Assembly: GCA_964423205.1 (NCBI GenBank)
Contig: CAYRDX010000010.1
Coordinates: forward strand, 1-64,000
Direction: 5' to 3'
DNA from: UBA6168 sp964423205
GTDB lineage: Bacteria > Bacteroidota > Bacteroidia > Chitinophagales > Saprospiraceae
DNA length: 64,000 nucleotides
A program made the position numbers and the translations under genes. A model generated the notes under the pieces. It did not search any database and was not told the origin of the DNA. It was given only the letters and a program-made list of their open reading frames with translations. Positions 54,356 to 63,934 of this stretch are shown here, piece after piece (the first letter of the stretch is position 1; every line of letters starts with the position of its first letter).

Positions 54356-57048
54356 TTGAGGCCAAAGGTACATATAATTATTTCATTGTTAACCTTTTCG
54401 GTTAGCGTGGCCTTAGCACAGGTGCGTCCGGTAACAACGGATACAATACAGGTACGACCCGGAATATCTTCAGCGCCACAAATCACCAATCAGGACACTG
54501 TAATTTCCGTAAAATTCGACACCATCGAGTATTCACCTGACGCCCTGGAACAAACCCTTCAATTCGACTCAAAGGACTCCATGGATTTTGACATCGTCAA
54601 CAAACAAATCCATTTGTACGGCGGATCTAAAGTGGTTTATGGTGAAATGAACATTGAAGCCGATTACATCAGAATTGACTGGGGCAAAAACATCATTACA
54701 GCCGAAGGCCGGAAGGATACGCTGGATAATTGGATTGGCAGGCCCAAATTCACCGAAAGGAGTCAAAACTTTGCGGCCAGCAAGCTGGACTACAATTTCA
54801 AAACCTACAAAGGCATCATTTACGATGCACAAACCACCCAGGAAGGAATGAACGTGGTCGGTGAAAAAGGTAAGCTTATTGGAGCCGGAAAAGACACCAC
54901 TGCCAGCAACATCATTTACAACAGCAACGCCATCTTCTCCACCTGCACATTGGAACATCCCCACTTTGGCATCCGCTCCAAAAAACAGAAAATCATTGGA
55001 GACAAAATGGCCATCGTAGGCCCCAGCAATCTCGAAGTAGCCGATGTGCCGACACCCTTATGGTTGCCTTTTGGGTTTTTCCCATTAAAAACCGGCAACA
55101 GAAAAGGATTGCTTTTTCCGCAGGAATATGAATTCTCAGAATCCTATGGTTTTGGATTGGAAGGTGTGGGATGGTATTTTCCCCTAAACGATAAAATAGA
55201 CTTGGCACTAACTACGGACCTCTACATGAAAGGCTCTTTCAGGATTCATGCAGAATCCAATTACAAAAGACGCTACAAATATAACGGGTCTGCCAATTTG
55301 AGTTTTGCATGGCTCCGAACTGAAGTGCAGGGGAAACCACAATTTGACCCCTCCATGAGCATCCGGTGGTCACATAATCAGGATTACAGAGCACACCCTT
55401 ATCACTCATTCGGAGGTAGTATAAATATCCAAACCGGTAACTATCAGCGCCGGAACCTGACCGATGCCCAGTCTGTATTGCAGACTTCGCTTAGCTCCAA
55501 TATGTCGTATCGCCAGCGCTTTGACGGCCCCTATGACTTTAGCGCCAGTTTCAACCATTCTCAAAATACTACGACAGGTGATGTTACCATCAGTTTTCCC
55601 AATTTGAACTTTCAAACCCAGACGCTTTACCCCTTCAAACGGAAGCTTTCGGTAGGTGGTGAAAAATGGTATGAGCGCTTTCAAATGCGGGCGACATCAG
55701 AAGCACGAAACCAGTTTAATGCAAAAGACACAACACTTTTTTCAGACCAGACCCTGAAAGATGCCAAGTTCGGTCTCAGACACAGTGTAAATGCCGGCAC
55801 AAGTTTTAATCTACTGCGCTACTTCACCGTGTCGCCAAGCGCCAACTACAAAGAAGTCTGGTATTTCAAAACACTGGACAAATCATTTGACCCTACTCCA
55901 GTTTTAAAATACGACACCATCCCCAGCCCAACCGGAGAGCCTCCTCAAATTGTAGTAGACACAGTCAGTTATGGACAAATCCTCGACCATGAGNNNNNNN
56001 NNNCAAACCCTTCCGGCAATACGATATAGGCATGAGCATGTCCACCCGCATATTTGGGACCCTACAGTTCAAAAGGGGTCCGATAAAAGGGATACGCCAT
56101 GTAATCACTCCTTCCTTTGGATTTAATTTTTCTCCCGACTACATTAATCCGGATTGGGGTTATTTCAAAACAGTCAGGAAGGATTTGAGGACTGATGAAG
56201 AGCTCATTTATAATATCTACGAAAACAACAGATTGGGGGGATTTGACCTGCCTTATTATCAAGGTAAACAAATGGCGATGACTTATGGCTTCAACAATAT
56301 CTTTGAAGCAAAGGTCTGGTCAAAGAAGGATTCAATAGACAAGAAAATACCGCTGTTCCGAAGCATTTCCGTTTCAGGTAGCTACAACTTCGCAGCGGAT
56401 TCGATGAATTGGAGCCCGGTATTTGTATCCGGCAACACCAGTTTCCTGAACAATATCAGTAATTTCCGCTTTTCGGCCACTTTTGACCCCTACGATATCA
56501 ATCCCAAAACCGGAGCAAGAACAACTAAACTCTACCTAAAGTCGAAGGGCAAACCACTGCGACTCGATAACTACAATTTTGGTTTCAACACCAATATGAC
56601 GGTTGGCAGAATAAGGGATTTAATCAGAGGAGTGAATACCGATATCAGGGTCGCAAATGAGGACAGAAAGCAAACACAGGAAGACTTCTTCGACCTGTTT
56701 GAAAATTTCGGTATTGACCACAACTTCAATGTCCAGATGAGATATGATATTGCCAAGGGAAAGGATACGCTGATGGTCACCACCAACTCCTTGTCATCGA
56801 GTGGAAACATCCGTATATCTCCATTTTGGAGCGTCCGGGTCGGCAACTTCGGATATGACTTTCAGGCCAAACGCATCACCTATCCAGACTTTGGTTTTGA
56901 GCGCGACCTCCATTGCTGGCATATGGGTTTCCATTGGCAACCATTCTACGGCACTTACAGCTTTTACCTGAAAGTGAAACCCGGACAATTGGAATTTATC
57001 AACATTCCTTACAGAAAAAATATTCAGGATGTGCGAGGGAGGTTATGA
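54356..57048 (+). CDS. lptD: LPS-assembly protein LptD (OstA-like), with assembly gap
   Basis: About 897 residues across the 10-N gap. Start is TTG at 54356 (LRPKVHIIISLLTFSVSVALAQ, read as M); no in-frame ATG fits. The N-terminal OstA-like beta-jellyroll (GGSKVVYGEMNIEADYIRIDW) is followed by a large outer-membrane barrel (LWLPFGFFPLKTGNRKGLLF, RHVITPSFGFNFSPDY, GFERDLHCWHMGFHW). LptD inserts LPS in the outer membrane. The gap at 55994-56003 changes frame; homology implies DIGMSMSTRIFGT directly follows the second part, so it is an assembly artefact. Placement next to amidase and MlaD is typical for the phylum. Confidence 0.88.
55994..56003. other. Assembly gap (10 N) in lptD
   Basis: Ten N in the barrel-coding part. 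The two sides are in different frames, so real missing length is not 10. Confidence 0.95.
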
Positions 57049-57245
57049 AATGTGAAATTGGAAAATGGAAATTAGAAATTAGAAAATGTTAGGTGATTGA
57101 AGTTGCTTCCTTTTGTCGAATTGAATGTTTTTGGCTTATAAAGCTTGCAAAGATTTCTAAGCCTCTGAACATCTAAACATCCCTTGAATCATTTTTTGTG
57201 CCATTATAAAATCTACAACGCCCCAGTACCCAGTACCCTATACCC
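57049..57245. repeat. Low-complexity intergenic stretch with GAAATTGG and AGTACCC words
   Basis: Between lptD and nth. GAAATTGGAAAATGGAAATT at about 57055-57073 recalls the core of the elements at 18416 and 21493. CCAGTACCCAGTACCCTATA at about 57221-57240 is a heptamer array (CCCAGTA). No gene in the 221-bp gap. Confidence 0.5.
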
Positions 57246-57269
57246 TTTTCAACCTTCAATCTCTGCTAA

Positions 57270-57935
57270 ATGAACAAAAAGAAAAAACCAAGTCAGGCTA
57301 AACTGAAGAATGCGGCAGACATTCAAAACATCCTGGATGAACTGTATCCGGAAGTACCTATACCGCTGGAACATGAGGGTGCTTATACCCTTTTAGTGGC
57401 CGTTGTTCTGTCTGCTCAATGCACCGATGTCAGAGTAAATCAGGTTACGCCCGAATTGTTTGCTAAGGCGGATAATCCAAAAGACATGGCCAAACTTCCA
57501 GTGGAAGTCATCGAAGAAATCATTCGCACTTGCGGACTGGCACCCCGTAAATCACAGGCCATTTCGGAGCTTTCACGGATTCTTCTGGAAAAATACAATG
57601 GAAAGGTTCCCGATAATTACGAGGCTCTGGAGTCCCTGCCGGGAGTGGGACATAAAACTGCCGCCGTAGTCATGTCGCAGGCATTCGGGTTTCCAGCCTT
57701 TCCGGTTGATACCCATATACACAGACTTGCCTGGCGTTGGGGACTGAGTAGCGGAAAAAATGTAGTACAAACTGAACATGACCTTAAGGCGGTTTTCCCG
57801 GAAGAAAGCTGGAATAAACTTCACCTGCAAATCATCTACTTCGGAAGAGAGTATTGCCCGGCAAGAGGCCACAATGCTCAACTATGCCCCATTTGCAGCA
57901 AATACGGAATAAAAGAACTTTTCAAACATGCCTGA
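57270..57935 (+). CDS. nth: Endonuclease III
   Basis: 221 residues. HhH-GPD motifs: LSAQCTDVRVNQVTP, LPGVGHKTAAVVM with catalytic lysine K129, and FPVDTHIHRLAWRWG with D147. The C-terminal region has only three cysteines: C196, C206 and C209 (CPARGHNAQLCPICS), no fourth, so a normal 4Fe-4S loop with its C-x6-C-x2-C-x5-C spacing is not visible. Nth removes oxidised pyrimidines by glycosylase and AP-lyase action. Its stop overlaps the start of the CutC gene by 8 bp. Confidence 0.92.
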   Translation: MNKKKKPSQAKLKNAADIQNILDELYPEVPIPLEHEGAYTLLVAVVLSAQCTDVRVNQVTPELFAKADNPKDMAKLPVEVIEEIIRTCGLAPRKSQAISELSRILLEKYNGKVPDNYEALESLPGVGHKTAAVVMSQAFGFPAFPVDTHIHRLAWRWGLSSGKNVVQTEHDLKAVFPEESWNKLHLQIIYFGREYCPARGHNAQLCPICSKYGIKELFKHA

Positions 57936-58551
57936 ATACCTTCTCGAAGCTTGCGTGGAAACACTTGAACAGGCTATACTGGCTGAACAATGCGGAGCCC
58001 ACAGAATTGAACTTTGCGACAGATTGGATTTAGGGGGAATCACCCCTTCCGAAGAACTCATCCGTTCCTGTTTGAAGAATTTGTCCATACCGATAATTGT
58101 TATGATTAGGCCGAGGAGAGGTGATTTTACCTGCACGGCCGGAGAATTGGAGCAAATGAAAAACAGCATCACTTTTTGCAAAGAAGCTGGTGTACACGGA
58201 GTAGTCTTTGGCATATTAAACAAAGAGGGTCAAATAGATATGGACCAGAACAGGGAGCTTGCAAAACATGCGGCACCACTACAGGTCACTTTTCATAAGG
58301 CCATTGACCAATTAAATGACCCTGTCGGAGGTGTAATTCAAATCCGGTCAATACCGCATTTTACAAGAATCCTCACATCGGGAGGTGCCAGTACAGCTTT
58401 GGAAGGCCAGGGAGTTATCAGAAAAATGATCGAAGCAGGCGGGAATCATCTGACCATGGTTGCTGCCGGAAAGATTACCAAGGAAAATCTGGCCGAAGTG
58501 CAAAAGGCCACCGGCGCAGTTGAATTACACGGTAAAAGGATAGTTTTTTAA
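57928..58551 (+). CDS. cutC: CutC family protein
   Basis: 207 residues, MPEYLLEACVETLEQAILAE. TIM-barrel family motifs: HRIELCDRLDLGGITPS, VMIRPRRGDFTCT, HGVVFGILNKEG, VTFHKAIDQLNDPVGG and ILTSGGASTALEG. Named for copper homeostasis in E. coli, but its true substrate is unclear. Overlaps nth by 8 bp and its stop overlaps the end of the convergent rfbC by 3 bp. Confidence 0.88.
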   Translation: MPEYLLEACVETLEQAILAEQCGAHRIELCDRLDLGGITPSEELIRSCLKNLSIPIIVMIRPRRGDFTCTAGELEQMKNSITFCKEAGVHGVVFGILNKEGQIDMDQNRELAKHAAPLQVTFHKAIDQLNDPVGGVIQIRSIPHFTRILTSGGASTALEGQGVIRKMIEAGGNHLTMVAAGKITKENLAEVQKATGAVELHGKRIVF

Positions 58552-59093
58552 GACTTTCTATGCTCACCATAAGATGGGAAGTTTCTGTCTCTGTCAGCAA
58601 TTGAAACGAATTCGAAATCTATGCCCCAGTCAATATTCAGAATCGGGCAATCCGGCCTTATACCACCCTCGTGCTCCTTTGAGTAAAAATTATCACATTT
58701 ATAGGCAAAAACTGCCGTTTCCGTGAGCACCAGGTATCCGTGGGCAAAACCTTTAGGGATAAACATCTGCAGCTTGTTTTTGGCGCTCAGAATATGACTA
58801 TACCATTTCCCAAATGTCGCAGAATCCTCACGAATATCCACTACCACATCGAGGACTTCTCCCTGAAGAACACGAACCAACTTGGTTTGCATCATGGGCT
58901 CCACCTGATAATGTAATCCCCGTAATACACCTTTCTGGGAATAAGCCTGATTGTCCTGTACGAAATGCACCTCAATACCCGCTTCTGCAAAAGTTCTTTC
59001 ATTGAAACTTTCGTAAAAATACCCCCTTACATCTTCGAAAACCCTGGGCTCGAAAAGCACTAATCCTTCAAATTCAGTTTTTGTGAATGGCAT
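58548..59093 (-). CDS. rfbC: dTDP-4-dehydrorhamnose 3,5-epimerase
   Basis: 181 residues from ATG 59093 (MPFTKTEFEGLVLFEPRVFE). Earlier in-frame starts run through repeat DNA and are not natural. Cupin fold with GYFYESFNERTF, VQDNQAYSQKGVLRGLHYQ (catalytic His), VVDIREDSATFGKW and MFIPKGFAHGYLVL. It epimerises dTDP-4-keto-6-deoxyglucose for rhamnose. No other rml genes are adjacent. An octamer array sits 14 bp upstream. Confidence 0.92.
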   Translation of the reverse strand: MPFTKTEFEGLVLFEPRVFEDVRGYFYESFNERTFAEAGIEVHFVQDNQAYSQKGVLRGLHYQVEPMMQTKLVRVLQGEVLDVVVDIREDSATFGKWYSHILSAKNKLQMFIPKGFAHGYLVLTETAVFAYKCDNFYSKEHEGGIRPDCPILNIDWGIDFEFVSIADRDRNFPSYGEHRKS

Positions 59094-59096
59094 ATT

Positions 59097-59224
59097 TTGT
59101 GGTTTGACGGTGCAACGGTGCAACGGTGCAACGGTATAACGGTGCAACGGTATAACGGTATAACGGTTTTTTGTTTTAGCCAACGGCCAACGGCCAACCC
59201 CAAAGGTAATGCCAACTGCCAACA
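59097..59224. repeat. Octamer array (GGTGCAAC/GGTATAAC) with AACGGCC heptamers
   Basis: 59107-59168 holds about 8 units of GGTGCAAC or GGTATAAC in 8-bp phase; then GCCAACGGCCAACGGCCAAC (7-bp units) and CCCCAAAGG. It lies between rfbC and der. Shares the GCCAAC words with the elements near 18560 and 21570. Confidence 0.75.
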
Positions 59225-59227
59225 GCT

Positions 59228-60529
59228 TTACTTCTCTCTGAAAAATATGGTAATGGGTACGCCGGAGAAATTGAAATGTTGCCTCAGACGGTTTTCCAGA
59301 AAGTTTTTGTAGCTGTCTTTTACGTGTTTTGGGTGATTGCAGTAAAATACAAATGCTGGATAGGCAAGGGGCAACTGCATGATGTACTTGATGTTTATAA
59401 ACCTGCCGCGATGAGACGGTGGTGGAGTGCGCTGAATTTCGGGTAGTATGGCTTCATTAAGTTCCGATGTCTTAATTCTCCTCGTTTTGTTATCATAAAC
59501 CTCCAGCGCCAACTCCACAGCTTTAAATATCCGTTGTTTGTCATGAACAGAGATGAACAGGACCGGGACATCATTGAATGGCGCCAGCCTTTCTTTGATA
59601 GCCTGCTCAAAATCCCGGGCTGTATTGGTTTCCTTTTCAATGAGATCCCATTTGTTCACCAAAATGACTACGCCCTTATGCCTTTTAATCAGCAGACGAT
59701 AGATGCTCAGGTCCTGCTGCTCAACTCCAACCTGGGCATCGAGCATCAGAATACTCACATCAGCTTCTTCAATGGCTGAAATGGCCCGCATCACAGAATA
59801 GAACTCCAGGTTTTCGTGGACTTTGGATTTCTTCCTGATGCCGGCTGTGTCGATGATGAGGAATTCCTTACCGAATTTGGAATAAGTGGAGTGGATGGTG
59901 TCTCTGGTTGTGCCTGCTATTTCTGTAACTACATTGCGCTCTTCACCGAGAAGGGCGTTCACAAGGGAAGATTTACCAACATTGGGTTGACCAATGATGG
60001 CAAATTTTGGCAGGTCTGTCTTGATGATGGGCTCATCGGTGATGTACTCGGTAAGTGCATCGAGCATTTCACCGGTACCACTGCTGGTCAGGGAGGAGAC
60101 GAAAAACGTCTCTTCGAAACCAAGGCTGTAAAACTCATTGGCCTCTAAAAAACGCTCATTATTGTCAACCTTATTGACAACCAGTATCACCGGTTTATTC
60201 GAGCGCCGAAGCATATTGGCCACATCCTCATCGAGGTCCGTAATACCGGTCATCACATCTACAACGAACAATATTACGGTAGCTTCCTCTATAGCAATTT
60301 TCACCTGAGACCTGATGGCTGACTCAAATACGTCATCAGATGAACCGACAAAACCGCCGGTATCCACCACCGTAAATTCCTTTCCGTTCCAGTGACTGGT
60401 ACCATATTGCCTGTCTCGTGTGACACCACTGGTATCGTCCACAATTGCCACCCTTCCACCAATCAGGCGGTTGAACAGAGTGGATTTACCAACATTCGGA
60501 CGACCTATTATTGCTACTATGTTTCCCAT
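59228..60529 (-). CDS. der: Ribosome-assembly GTPase Der (EngA)
   Basis: 433 residues from ATG 60529 (MGNIVAIIGRPNVGKSTLFN). Two tandem G domains: first GRPNVGKSTLFNRL, DTGGFVGSSDDV and VNKVDNNE; second GQPNVGKSSLVNALLGEE, DTAGIRKKSKV and VNKWDLIEKE. A C-terminal KH-like domain follows. Der is needed for 50S assembly. The extension upstream of 60529 is heptamer repeat. The repeat block 60541-60740 separates it from era. Confidence 0.96.
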   Translation of the reverse strand: MGNIVAIIGRPNVGKSTLFNRLIGGRVAIVDDTSGVTRDRQYGTSHWNGKEFTVVDTGGFVGSSDDVFESAIRSQVKIAIEEATVILFVVDVMTGITDLDEDVANMLRRSNKPVILVVNKVDNNERFLEANEFYSLGFEETFFVSSLTSSGTGEMLDALTEYITDEPIIKTDLPKFAIIGQPNVGKSSLVNALLGEERNVVTEIAGTTRDTIHSTYSKFGKEFLIIDTAGIRKKSKVHENLEFYSVMRAISAIEEADVSILMLDAQVGVEQQDLSIYRLLIKRHKGVVILVNKWDLIEKETNTARDFEQAIKERLAPFNDVPVLFISVHDKQRIFKAVELALEVYDNKTRRIKTSELNEAILPEIQRTPPPSHRGRFINIKYIMQLPLAYPAFVFYCNHPKHVKDSYKNFLENRLRQHFNFSGVPITIFFREK

Positions 60530-60540
60530 TATTTTTTTAA

Positions 60541-60740
60541 CTATGAGATATGAGATATGAGATATGAGATATGAGATGGAAATTCTTGAGTGAATAGGGA
60601 GTTTTTCTGAAAATACGTAGTTCCATAAAAAATAACAGACGGTTCCCTCATTCATAGTTCATAGTTCATATCTCATATCTCATATCTCATATCTCATATC
60701 TCATATCTCATATCTCATATCTCATAGTTCATATCTCATA
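60541..60740. repeat. Heptamer arrays as a long inverted repeat between der and era
   Basis: 60542-60578 is an array of ATATGAG units; 60660-60733 is an array of CTCATAT/TTCATAG units, the reverse complement. The 80 bp between them is AT-rich with no obvious gene. Together they could form a hairpin of at least 36 bp. The same CTCATAT heptamers occur at 46005-46080. Confidence 0.8.
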
Positions 60741-60743
60741 ATT

Positions 60744-61637
60744 CTACTCATATCCAAATTTCTTCAACAGACGTTCATTATCGCGCCAGTTATCTCTAAC
60801 CTTGACGTGGATTTCCAAAAACACTTTGCTTTCCAGCCAGATTTCCAGCGATTTGCGCGCAAAAGTACCCAGACGTTTGATAGCTGAACCGTTTTTTCCA
60901 AGAATTATCTTTTTCTGTGATTCCCGTGCCACGTACAGTAAGGTTTGAATTCTAACCAGAGGACTGCCATCATTAGTTTCGGTTTCTTTAAATGATTCAA
61001 CATCTACCTGGACGGAATACGGAATTTCCTGTTCATACAGTTCCAGAATTTTTTCGCGGATAATTTCAGACACAAAAAACCTTTCCGGACGGTCAGTAAG
61101 TTGATCTTTGGGATAGTATTCGGGGCCATCGGGAAGATAATTCTTCACTGATTTCAACAATTCCGCTGTGTTAAGCTTTTGCAAAGCAGAAATGGGAAAA
61201 CTCTCCGAAAATGTAATCTGTGCATTCCACCATTTCAGTTTTTCGAGGACTTTATCCGGAGTAACCGTATCTATTTTATTTAAAACCAGAAATATCGGAA
61301 TCTTAAGGTTTTTCAATTGCTGAATCAATTGGTCTTCCGGAGCATAATTCTCCCCAATTTCCGTGACAAACAAAATGATATCTGCATCTTCAAAAGCAGA
61401 AAATGCGAAACGGTTCATCGCCTCCTGCATCTTGTAGGCAGGGTCGCGTATGATACCGGGCGTATCGGAAAAAACCATTTGGAAATCATCCCCACTCAAA
61501 AGACCAATTATCCTATGGCGGGTAGTTTGGGGTTTTGCCGTGATAATAGACATACGCTCACCAACCAAGGCATTCATGAGGGTACTTTTGCCTACATTGG
61601 GGCGACCAATGATGTTGACGAATCCCGATTTATGCAT
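60744..61637 (-). CDS. era: GTPase Era
   Basis: 297 residues. G1 GRPNVGKSTLMNALVG, G3 DTPGII, G4 LNKIDTV; C-terminal KH domain with KIILGKNGSAIKRLGTFARKSLE (given in parts). Era helps 16S rRNA maturation and 30S assembly. It starts 3 bp after the glgB stop, so it is probably transcribed with glgB. Confidence 0.96.
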   Translation of the reverse strand: MHKSGFVNIIGRPNVGKSTLMNALVGERMSIITAKPQTTRHRIIGLLSGDDFQMVFSDTPGIIRDPAYKMQEAMNRFAFSAFEDADIILFVTEIGENYAPEDQLIQQLKNLKIPIFLVLNKIDTVTPDKVLEKLKWWNAQITFSESFPISALQKLNTAELLKSVKNYLPDGPEYYPKDQLTDRPERFFVSEIIREKILELYEQEIPYSVQVDVESFKETETNDGSPLVRIQTLLYVARESQKKIILGKNGSAIKRLGTFARKSLEIWLESKVFLEIHVKVRDNWRDNERLLKKFGYE

Positions 61638-61640
61638 GAT

Positions 61641-63611
61641 TTACTTTTTGCTTTTGCCTCCTGTTTTTGATTTAACTTCCTTTTTAAAGGTTGGTGAAAT
61701 TGAGATGTTTGCAGGTTCTAAAATCACAGTGGCCAAAGGCGGTAATGTTATTTCAATAGAAAATTCAAAACCGTGTTTTGGTTCTTCAGCCGAATGAATA
61801 AGTTCATTGTTAAGGTGGTTTTGCCCTCCGTAAAGCTCATTATCACTATTTAGGACTTCTTTCCAGTTGGTGCTGAAAGGCACTCCAAAACTGTAATTCT
61901 CCCTAAGAACCGGCGTGAAATTGCAGGCAACAACTACGACATCCTTCGGCTCTTTTCCCTTGCGAATGAAGGTAAGCACACTGTTCATATAATCGGCATG
62001 TTCAATCCATTGGAAACCTTTTTCCTCAAACTGCAAGTCATACAGCGCTTTGGAATTGCGATAATATAGATTCAAATCTTTTACCCAATTCTGCAGACCT
62101 TTATGATATGCATATTCAGTCAACCACCATTCCAGACCCCGCTCAATATTCCATTCGCTGGTTTGCCCAAATTCTCCTCCCATGAACAACAGTTGCGTGC
62201 CGGGGTGGGTCCACATATAACCGTATAACAAGCGCAAACCGGCAAAACGTTGGTGCTCCGTTCCCGGCATTCTGTCAATGAGTGGCCCTTTTCCATGTAC
62301 CACTTCATCGTGAGAAAGAGGAAGCATAAATTTCTCAGTAAAGGCATAGATAAGACTAAAGGTCAGCTCATGGTGATGGTGTTTTCGGTGCAGTGGATTC
62401 TCCTTGCAATAACGAAGGATATCGTGCATCCAGCCCATCATCCATTTCTGGTCAAACCCAAGTCCACCCTCGCTGACGGGTTTAGATACACCTGCCCATG
62501 CTGTGCTTTCTTCGGCAATGGTTATGACATCCGGGAAATCACTGTGGATTATCTCATTGAACTCTTTCAGAAACTCAATGGCTTCGATATTTTCTTTACC
62601 ACCAAACTGATTATGCAGCCACTCTCCTTCTTTTCTGGAATAATCGAGATACAACATGGATGCAACGGCATCCACCCTTAATCCATCAGCATGGTATTTA
62701 TCCAGCCAGAACAGGGCATTGGAAATGAGAAAACTGCGAACTTCCCAACGACCATAATTAAATACCGCACTTTTCCAGTCGGGATGAAACCCTTTGCGAG
62801 GATCTGCATGATCGTACAGATGAGTGCCATCAAAGTCAGCCAAGCCATGTGCATCATAAGGGAAGTGTGAAGGCACCCAATCCAGAATCACCCCAATGTC
62901 AGCCTGATGGAAGGCATCCACGAGGTACATGAAATCTTCCGGTTGTCCGAAACGGCTGGTTGGTGCAAAATATCCCGTAATCTGATAACCCCATGATGGG
63001 AAATAGGGATGCTCCATAACAGGCATCATCTCCACATGAGTAAAACCCATTTCCGCAACATAGGATACCATTTCATCCGCCATTTCGCGGTAGCTCAGTG
63101 ACTTGCTTCCTTTTGATTTCTTTAACCAGGTACCCAAATGGACTTCATATACCGAATAGGGTTTGGCCAATCCAGCATGCTGTTTTCGCTTATGCAACCA
63201 AGCCTCATCTTTCCATTCATAATAAGGATCCCAGACTATAGAAGCTGTATTTGGCGGAATCTCCCAAAAATTGGCAAAGGGGTCACCTTTTGCCAATCTG
63301 CGGCCATCACGGGCCAGAATACTGTATTTATATAAGGTACCCTTTCCAACACCTGGAATAAATCCTTCCCATATACCCGATTCATCGGGTCGAAGTTTAA
63401 GGGGATGAGAATGATCGTTCCAGAAATTAAAGTTACCCACTACCGATACTTCAATGGCATTCGGCGCCCAAACGGCAAAAAATGTACCCCACTCTCCCTT
63501 CAACTGAATGGGATGGCTTCCCAGTTTCTTGTACAACTGGTAGTGTTTCCCCATTCGAATCAAATAAATGTCGTATTCAGTCAGAAGGGTATAAGGTTCT
63601 ACCTTTTTCAT
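61641..63611 (-). CDS. glgB: 1,4-alpha-glucan branching enzyme GlgB
   Basis: 656 residues, GH13 with an N-terminal CBM48 module (FFAVWAPNAIEVSVVGNFNF). Catalytic motifs: GFTHVEMMPVMEHPYFPSWG, GVILDWVPSHFPYDAHGLAD, GLRVDAVASMLYLDYSRKEGE (nucleophile Asp), ITIAEESTAW (Glu) and LPLSHDEVVHGK (Asp). GlgB adds alpha-1,6 branches in glycogen. A long C-terminal all-beta domain ends in KSKTGGKSKK. Upstream a TACCTTTG box at 63685-63692. No glgA/C is beside it. Confidence 0.94.
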   Translation of the reverse strand: MKKVEPYTLLTEYDIYLIRMGKHYQLYKKLGSHPIQLKGEWGTFFAVWAPNAIEVSVVGNFNFWNDHSHPLKLRPDESGIWEGFIPGVGKGTLYKYSILARDGRRLAKGDPFANFWEIPPNTASIVWDPYYEWKDEAWLHKRKQHAGLAKPYSVYEVHLGTWLKKSKGSKSLSYREMADEMVSYVAEMGFTHVEMMPVMEHPYFPSWGYQITGYFAPTSRFGQPEDFMYLVDAFHQADIGVILDWVPSHFPYDAHGLADFDGTHLYDHADPRKGFHPDWKSAVFNYGRWEVRSFLISNALFWLDKYHADGLRVDAVASMLYLDYSRKEGEWLHNQFGGKENIEAIEFLKEFNEIIHSDFPDVITIAEESTAWAGVSKPVSEGGLGFDQKWMMGWMHDILRYCKENPLHRKHHHHELTFSLIYAFTEKFMLPLSHDEVVHGKGPLIDRMPGTEHQRFAGLRLLYGYMWTHPGTQLLFMGGEFGQTSEWNIERGLEWWLTEYAYHKGLQNWVKDLNLYYRNSKALYDLQFEEKGFQWIEHADYMNSVLTFIRKGKEPKDVVVVACNFTPVLRENYSFGVPFSTNWKEVLNSDNELYGGQNHLNNELIHSAEEPKHGFEFSIEITLPPLATVILEPANISISPTFKKEVKSKTGGKSKK

Positions 63612-63684
63612 TTTGTGGTATTATAACTCCGGCAGGTAAACTGTTTGAAAAGAATTAAAGTCAGATTTATGATGCACGGAAGCG

Positions 63685-63692
63685 CAAAGGTA
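63685..63692 (-). promoter_or_regulatory. -7 box (TACCTTTG) of glgB
   Basis: TACCTTTG followed by CGC on the minus strand, 74 bp before the ATG at 63611; matches TAnnTTTG. Confidence 0.4.
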
Positions 63693-63926
63693 AACAATAG
63701 GCTCCAATAGCCTCAGGTGAGCTTTTCTTAAATAAAATCAAAATAAATTATTGTCATTCTGTTTCAGGCAGCTAATTCCAAGGATTTTTCCCATGTGTTT
63801 TGAACCGATACATAGCTTACTATAAGGCAAAAAACTTCAGGTAGATAATTTACTCAATTGAAGATGGTGTTTATTTTTTATTCAGCAAATTTTTTAAGGA
63901 TAATCCGCTATTTTCAAACTTATTTC

Positions 63927-63934
63927 TACATTTG
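63927..63934 (+). promoter_or_regulatory. Possible -7 box before a gene start at 63984
   Basis: TACATTTG matches TAnnTTTG, 50 bp before an ATG at 63984 (ATGATTGAGACCCTG), which may begin a gene cut by the window end. The 389-bp stretch 63612-64000 holds no other gene I can see. Confidence 0.3.

Noticed and set aside
54356..57048. lptD as two separate genes or a frameshift
   Set aside because: The change of frame coincides with the N run, and the two halves are consecutive parts of one LptD barrel.
58548..60655. N-terminal extensions of rfbC (to 59222) and der (to 60655)
   Set aside because: The extensions are translations of tandem repeats (RYTVIPLHRYTVAPLH, SISYLISHISYLI); the family starts are MPFTKTEF and MGNIVAII.
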